The notes under the pieces are model-generated. The model made no database searches, had not been told where the DNA came from, and saw only the letters and a program-made list of their open reading frames with translations. This document shows, in pieces, positions 8,201-10,557 of a stretch of DNA of 10,557 nucleotides. The stretch's first letter is position 1, and the number at the start of each line of letters is the position of its first letter. The translations under genes and the position numbers were made by a program. This DNA is from Acidobacteriota bacterium (GTDB lineage: Bacteria > Acidobacteriota > Terriglobia > UBA7540 > JAPUME01), in the NCBI GenBank assembly GCA_027294185.1, contig JAPUME010000123.1:1-10557 (forward strand), in the 5' to 3' direction.

Positions 8201-8773
8201 GAAGAGTTCCAGAAGATCGGCTATCCCGTGTTCACCCTGGGATCGCTCCCCATTGACGACGACATCGTCTGGAAGCTCTTTGGTGGGGACGTTGAGGAAG
8301 GGCTCATCGAGCATCCGATGGACATTGGGGACGTCTGGAAAAACTCCTATAGCGAGAATACCAGCGTGAAGGTGTGGGCCGCCAAATACACTGCCCGGCA
8401 CCCAAATCTGGTGGCGCTCGAACTATCCAGTTTCAAGTGCGGCCACGACGCCCCGATCTATACCGTGGTCGAAGAGACCGTCACCAAATCGGGAACGCCG
8501 TATTTCTCCTTCAAGGATATTGACGAAAATAAGCCCATTGGGTCCATTAAGATCCGGGTTGAGACCATCGCATACTTCCTGAAGCGATACCGCGAAGACA
8601 TGCTCTCGCGTGCAAAGAAGAAGCTGGAGATTGATGACCAACTCAAGGCTTTTGAAGACAAACTGCGAGGGGATTTGGGGGCCGGTGGGGAATCGATCGG
8701 TGTAGGGCCTCCCCCGTATGTCGAGGAGACTCCTGTGGGAATTTCAACAGTGAAAAACGATCAGGAGCTCTGA
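5234..8773 (+). CDS. Tandem BadF/HgdC-type acyl-CoA dehydratase activase with C-terminal DUF2229 (COG3580) domain
   Basis: A 1179-residue ATP-dependent electron activator. Domain 1 (~9-285) and domain 2 (~353-625) are both complete actin-fold BadF/BadG/HgdC ATPases. Phosphate loops are GLDVGSTTVKA (12-22) and GIDGGSTSTKA (356-366); second nucleotide motifs are ELGGQDAKI (109-117) and DVGGQDIKI (456-464). Each has the two cysteines that hold the interface [4Fe-4S] cluster of HgdC: C139/C178 and C481/C520, both 39 residues apart, the same spacing as C127/C166 in Acidaminococcus HgdC. A lysine-rich linker (~300-340) joins them. Next comes a cysteine group C654-x2-C657-x3-C661 with C701, then DUF2229 from ~772 (IRIGIPRAL) with C826, C873 and C1069. 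The tail after ~1120 is a charged helix then disordered. Start: the ATG at 5234 follows AGGGGGAA; an in-frame GTG at 5168 would overlap the previous gene. It presumably works with the HgdB-like protein upstream; substrate unknown. Confidence 0.92.
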   Translation: MAEKHSGNVMIGLDVGSTTVKAVVMDPSNDKILWSDYQRHDTKQPEKCLEFLNRIDADMGVPREKIRIFVTGSGGGGIADMIGGKFVQEVNAVALAVEKLYPTCGSVVELGGQDAKIIIFKEDPETGRKKKIPSMNDKCAGGTGAVIDKINSKLKIPAEELCNMGYFDIKLHPVAGKCGVFAETDINGLQKSGVPADELMASLFEAIIQQNLSVLTRGNTLRPDVLLLGGPNTYIKGMRDCWKANIPKVWAERKFPLPEGVDPQDLIVVPENAQYFAAIGSVEFGKDEEDSVGAYQGSDKLDWYINVGRLEEKQKKGGSGLSKDQKDLVEFKKRFTMEKFIPATFSPGEVVEAFMGIDGGSTSTKAVLFDKDKKLLIKCYQLSKGNPIEDTKDMFENLTKQVESQGAKLKLLGIGTTGYAKDLLKDVLAADVAIVETVAHTESALHFYPETDVICDVGGQDIKIIILQDGRVKDFKLNTQCSAGNGYFLQSTAANFGVEVEEYADQAFAAQSMPMFGYGCAVFMQSDIVDFQRQGWKPDEIMAGLASVLPKNIWLYVSQIANIAALGKNFVLQGGTQYNLAAVKSQVDFIESRFKDKGMMPNVIVHKHCGESGAIGAAIESHRLWTRGRKTTFIGLEAVQNISYVTHRNEDTRCYFCKNKCLRSFIDVKVSSDGEVENLGSKTSKIPIAPGVKRLIVGNSCEKGLVEDVNAMREIKKGLDSMKGANPNMAEVAARWAFRSYNPPQVSDPLPKMVITSKQKARVRMMKNRSEIRIGIPRALNQYSTNPLFSAYFESLGVKTENIVYSDYTSEELYKTGAKRGAIDPCFPSKIGIPHVHNLLYVKHKKKPLDYIFFPMIDDLPSDLVNVQAHRSCPTVAATPEAVKAAFIKEGDLFADMGLKYMDPLVNPGKPDLFERQMYLEFVDILGLSAGESQRATREAYKALDHFENGILRKQGREILEKLEAENGIGIVVLGRPYHNDPGVNHEILEEFQKIGYPVFTLGSLPIDDDIVWKLFGGDVEEGLIEHPMDIGDVWKNSYSENTSVKVWAAKYTARHPNLVALELSSFKCGHDAPIYTVVEETVTKSGTPYFSFKDIDENKPIGSIKIRVETIAYFLKRYREDMLSRAKKKLEIDDQLKAFEDKLRGDLGAGGESIGVGPPPYVEETPVGISTVKNDQEL

Positions 8774-8800
8774 GAACAAGTTCCACGGGTCGAAGAAATT

Positions 8801-8834
8801 GGCGGAGAGAGAGGAATCCTTCCTCTCTCTTGCC
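8801..8834 (+). terminator. Strong hairpin after the ATPase gene, probable terminator
   Basis: An 11-bp perfect stem (8806-8816 with 8820-8830) around a 3-nt loop is extended by a G-T pair and GGC/GCC (8801-8803 with 8832-8834) across one bulged G. It starts 27 nt after the TGA and lies ahead of a good promoter, as expected of a transcript end. Only ATTTAG follows, so the T-run is poor; it may instead be a 3' stabilising stem or work with another factor. Confidence 0.55.
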
Positions 8835-8847
8835 ATTTAGGGAGAAG

Positions 8848-8876
8848 TTGACAAAGGGGTGAGGTTCTGCTATTCA
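8848..8876 (+). promoter_or_regulatory. Sigma70-type promoter for the 99-residue gene
   Basis: A perfect -35 box TTGACA (8848-8853) is followed after exactly 17 bp by TATTCA (8871-8876), with an extended -10 TG at 8868-8869. Transcription would begin near 8883, giving a leader of about 35 nt. The site lies just downstream of the probable terminator. Confidence 0.68.
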
Positions 8877-8917
8877 ATACCCCAGTTCCTTTAATCGCTA
8901 AATCGAGGTTGATTCCC

Positions 8918-9217
8918 ATGGTGTTTGAATCCGAAAAGGTAATGTTTGAAATCTACAAAGAGACCGTCTATAACGGCCATTACCGCGTTGTCTACTTTAC
9001 GGAGCTCGGCGACCATAACAAGGAGGGTGATATCAACCATGCCATGGCGGGTGAGCACTACTACGATGGTTTTATTAATAACTTCCGGCGGGTGGAAGCA
9101 AAACAGGTGATCCGGAAGATTCTGCAACGCCTGAATGACGGAGAGCAAGTATCTGTCAAGGAGATCGACAACGAACTCCAGCCGTTCATGCCTCAGGCTG
9201 CAAATACGGGAAGCTAA
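8918..9217 (+). CDS. Conserved-looking small protein of unknown function
   Basis: A 99-residue acidic, soluble protein that I do not recognise. It has no signal peptide, no membrane segment and no cysteines. The N-terminal half is rich in beta-prone aromatic residues (VMFEIYKETVYNGHYRVVYFTE), followed by a polar stretch with DINHAMAGEHYYDGF, then an amphipathic helix (RRVEAKQVIRKILQRLNDG) and a short acidic tail. The start is the ATG at 8918 with GAGG 9 nt upstream; an in-frame TTG at 8909 has no ribosome site. It has its own excellent promoter and a strong terminator-like stem in front, so it is an independent transcription unit and looks well expressed. Function cannot be deduced; proximity to redox genes may be incidental. 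Confidence 0.75.
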   Translation: MVFESEKVMFEIYKETVYNGHYRVVYFTELGDHNKEGDINHAMAGEHYYDGFINNFRRVEAKQVIRKILQRLNDGEQVSVKEIDNELQPFMPQAANTGS

Positions 9218-9218
9218 C

Positions 9219-9236
9219 AGGGCACCGGCCTGCCTT
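9219..9236 (+). terminator. Weak hairpin after the 99-residue gene
   Basis: AGGGCA (9219-9224) pairs with TGCCTT (9231-9236), including one G-T pair, around a 6-nt loop, 1 nt after the TAA. A T-rich but interrupted tract (TATCCTTCCTCTGTTTT) follows. This is a weak intrinsic-terminator candidate. Confidence 0.33.
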
Positions 9237-9255
9237 TATCCTTCCTCTGTTTTCG

Positions 9256-9609
9256 ATGGGAAAAAAAAGATTCTGGCGAGATGAAGTCATCGGAGAGGTT
9301 CTCGCTCGCGACGTGTACGATGCGGAGCGGGAGGAACGAACGCTGATTGAAGCCTATCCTGGGGAGGCGCGTCCTTACTGCCGGCTGGGGGTGCTTCTTC
9401 AATTTCAGGGCCGAAAGGATGAGGCAATCGGTTATTTCCAGAAGAGTGTTGAGCTGGACGCGGCGGCTGCCGAACCTCATATTCACCTCGGGCGCATCGA
9501 TGCCATGGAGGAAAACTACGAGTCGGCATGGAAGCATGCGCGACAGGCGGAAAAGCTGGGGGACTCCTCTTTGCGGGAACAGTTGGAGCGGTATCCGAAG
9601 CTCACCTAG
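9256..9609 (+). CDS. Small TPR-repeat protein
   Basis: A 117-residue soluble protein with two tetratricopeptide repeats: about residues 38-70 (RPYCRLGVLLQFQGRKDEAI, then a YFQKSVELD half) and 72-104 (EPHIHLGRIDAMEENYESAW, then KHARQAEKLGD). The repeats carry the usual Gly/Ala/Ala positions and make a protein-binding helical surface; a partner cannot be named. The N-terminal 30 residues form a charged helix without a signal peptide. The ATG at 9256 has no recognisable Shine-Dalgarno sequence, so either translation depends on the upstream gene or the start is misplaced; no better in-frame start is evident. It lies 38 nt after the 99-residue gene and may share its transcript. The length is enough for only two to three repeats, so this is a mini-TPR rather than a scaffold. 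Confidence 0.72.
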   Translation: MGKKRFWRDEVIGEVLARDVYDAEREERTLIEAYPGEARPYCRLGVLLQFQGRKDEAIGYFQKSVELDAAAAEPHIHLGRIDAMEENYESAWKHARQAEKLGDSSLREQLERYPKLT

Positions 9610-9644
9610 ACCGCTGGAATTGTGCGAAACGGGAACCTCAGGGC

Positions 9645-9673
9645 TTCAAAAGTGGCGCATCGTCTGCTATTAT
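9645..9673 (+). promoter_or_regulatory. Extended -10 promoter for the ferredoxin gene
   Basis: TTCAAA (9645-9650) lies 17 bp before TATTAT (9668-9673; 5 of 6 consensus), which carries an extended -10 TGC at 9665-9667. Transcription would begin near 9680, leaving a leader of about 29 nt before the ATG at 9709. Nine bases, TCTGCTATT, are identical to those in the promoter at 8848-8876. Confidence 0.62.
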
Positions 9674-9708
9674 TAAGAAGGTAAGATCAATTTCTGCAGG
9701 ATTGCCGA

Positions 9709-10050
9709 ATGCCGACTCTCGTAAAAAGCGAACCGAAATCCAAAGGGCTTACGAATCGCCGTAAGAAAAAACCCCGCGAGATAGCTGTTATCAACGAGTG
9801 TTGCACGGGCTGCTCGGGCTCACCGGACTGCGTTGCCTACTGCACGGTCGAGGACTGCATGTTATGGGTGCAGGATGAGGATCACCCGACGATGGGCGTG
9901 ATTCAGGTCGATCCCCAGACCTGCATCGGGTGCAAGTTGTGCACGAGCAAAGGGCCGGACGGGACATTCCTGGACGGCTGCCCCTGGGACGCCATCGATA
10001 TGGCCCCCATTGCCGAGGTAGAGGCATCCTACGGCCCAATGGACTATTAA
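9709..10050 (+). CDS. Dicluster [4Fe-4S] ferredoxin-like protein
   Basis: A 113-residue soluble electron carrier. The C-terminal motif is C72-x2-C75-x2-C78 with C91-P (TCIGCKLC, DGCPWDAIDM). The N-terminal motif is atypical: C32-x2-C35-x5-C41-x3-C45, with neighbouring C31 and C50, and the proline that normally follows the last cysteine is a threonine (AYCTVEDC). The two motifs most likely share ligands as in 2[4Fe-4S] ferredoxins, with C45 and C91 crossing over. The first 25 residues are lysine-rich and probably flexible. The start ATG at 9709 follows AGGA by 7 nt. The gene has its own promoter, and the next gene on its 3' side is convergent, so it is probably a single-gene unit. A plausible job is to carry electrons between the 2-oxoacid oxidoreductase and the tandem ATPase encoded upstream; this is inference from proximity. 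Confidence 0.85.
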   Translation: MPTLVKSEPKSKGLTNRRKKKPREIAVINECCTGCSGSPDCVAYCTVEDCMLWVQDEDHPTMGVIQVDPQTCIGCKLCTSKGPDGTFLDGCPWDAIDMAPIAEVEASYGPMDY

Positions 10051-10112
10051 AGCCTGGTGGGACACTCAAACCGGGTGAAAAAGTAGTTCTCCTGCCTTCT
10101 GCGTTTTCTCTG

Positions 10113-10557
10113 CTACTGCTTCTGGGACCCTCGCTCAAGTATGGCCCGGCGGGTGCGGTTCGCCTGGTCGCGGATTTCCGGGGTCATTCCCGGCGCTCCC
10201 TTGGCGAAAGGCTCGACCAGCGGAAGGTCTTCGGATTCACCCACCAGGTAGAGTGCCCGCAACGCTTCCCGGACATGGTCATGGCTGGCAGAGAGAAGCG
10301 CCAGCCGGTCTCCGTTTTCGACCTGTGCCCCTTCTTCGGCCAGTTTTGATTCGAAAGTACCGGGCACGGGTGATCGGACTTCCATCTCTTCATCGACACC
10401 GGTTTCGATGCGCGCCACCAGTGTACCCTGATCGATCGCATTATCTACCTGGAGGCGAAATCGCAGGGTCCCGGTCCCCGGCGACCGAAGAATGAAGGGG
10501 CTCAGCATTCGGCGCAGTTCCCGACGGGCATTGGTGTCGCTGTAGCGGACGAGCGAC
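10113..10557 (-). CDS. Biotin/lipoyl-like barrel plus HEAT-like repeat protein (5' partial)
   Basis: The frame is open at the right edge (reading SLVRYSDTNARRELRRML before the first internal Met at 10508), so only the last ~147 residues are seen; the stop is TAG at 10115-10113. Counting from that Met, residues 8-72 resemble a barrel-sandwich biotin/lipoyl-type domain (a VRSPVPGTFESKL hinge and EEGAQVENGDRLALL). The hairpin that should carry the modified lysine reads IETGVDEEMEV and has none, so covalent biotin or lipoate is unlikely. Residues 76-125 look like a HEAT repeat (REALRALYLVGESEDLPLVE, then RDQANRTRRAI). Related barrels occur in membrane-fusion proteins, but no membrane segment is visible here. 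Function is unknown. It converges on the ferredoxin gene with 62 bp between the stops, and its promoter is outside the window. Confidence 0.72.
   Translation of the reverse strand, partial: SLVRYSDTNARRELRRMLSPFILRSPGTGTLRFRLQVDNAIDQGTLVARIETGVDEEMEVRSPVPGTFESKLAEEGAQVENGDRLALLSASHDHVREALRALYLVGESEDLPLVEPFAKGAPGMTPEIRDQANRTRRAILERGSQKQ

Noticed and set aside
7247..8401. Long minus-strand open frame (384 codons) opposite the DUF2229 region
   Set aside because: Same reasoning: it is antisense to a conserved domain and has no recognisable family or ribosome site.
3403..8773. Benzoyl-CoA reductase (BcrABCD) or nitrogenase-like operon
   Set aside because: The gene lengths and domain arrangement do not match Bcr subunits. 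There is no NifH-type P-loop (GxGGxGKS), and no aromatic-CoA pathway gene lies nearby.
10051..10112. Bidirectional terminator between the convergent ferredoxin and HEAT/barrel genes
   Set aside because: Only a weak 6-bp stem (CCTGGT with ACCGGG, one G-T pair) is present, and neither strand has a clear T-run after it.
1..10557. Mobile element, phage, toxin-antitoxin or CRISPR content
   Set aside because: No transposase, integrase, terminal inverted repeats, regularly spaced repeats or toxin-antitoxin-like gene pair was seen.

Overview
This 10.6 kb stretch looks like the chromosome of an anaerobic or facultatively anaerobic bacterium. It is moderately GC-rich, has ordinary Shine-Dalgarno sites, and carries many iron-sulfur and CoA-linked redox genes. 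The gene set would fit an acidobacterium, an Aminicenantes-like lineage or a deltaproteobacterium, but no phylogenetic marker is present, so the taxon is a weak inference. I see no rRNA, tRNA, CRISPR array, transposase or phage gene.

Region 1 (1-2950) is a plus-strand redox operon. It holds a two-subunit 2-oxoacid:ferredoxin oxidoreductase: a fused gamma-alpha subunit cut by the left edge, then the TPP/[4Fe-4S] beta subunit, with an 8-bp gene overlap. A small protein with a plant-type [2Fe-2S] cysteine pattern follows.

Region 2 (2951-3402) is a 452-bp AT-richer intergenic stretch. It holds an 11-bp direct repeat and an inverted-repeat set that could fold into a structured leader RNA.

Region 3 (3403-8773) is the centrepiece: two genes of the 2-hydroxyacyl-CoA dehydratase / benzoyl-CoA reductase activator superfamily. 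The first encodes a 597-residue HgdB-like protein (COG3581 type). The second encodes a 1179-residue protein made of two complete BadF/HgdC-type ATPase domains plus a C-terminal DUF2229 (COG3580-type) domain. Such proteins couple ATP hydrolysis to delivery of very low-potential electrons, and the substrate of this branch is not established as far as I know. A strong hairpin follows the second gene.

Region 4 (8840-10050) has a 99-residue protein I do not recognise behind a very good sigma70-type promoter, a small TPR protein, and a two-cluster ferredoxin with its own extended -10 promoter. Region 5 (10051-10557) is the 3' end of a convergent minus-strand gene encoding a biotin/lipoyl-like barrel followed by a HEAT-like helical repeat.

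Working model (inference): oxidation of a 2-oxoacid yields reduced ferredoxin; the dicluster ferredoxin and/or the [2Fe-2S] protein carry the electrons; the tandem ATPase lowers their potential further and passes them to the HgdB-like iron-sulfur halves, which reduce or dehydrate an unknown substrate.
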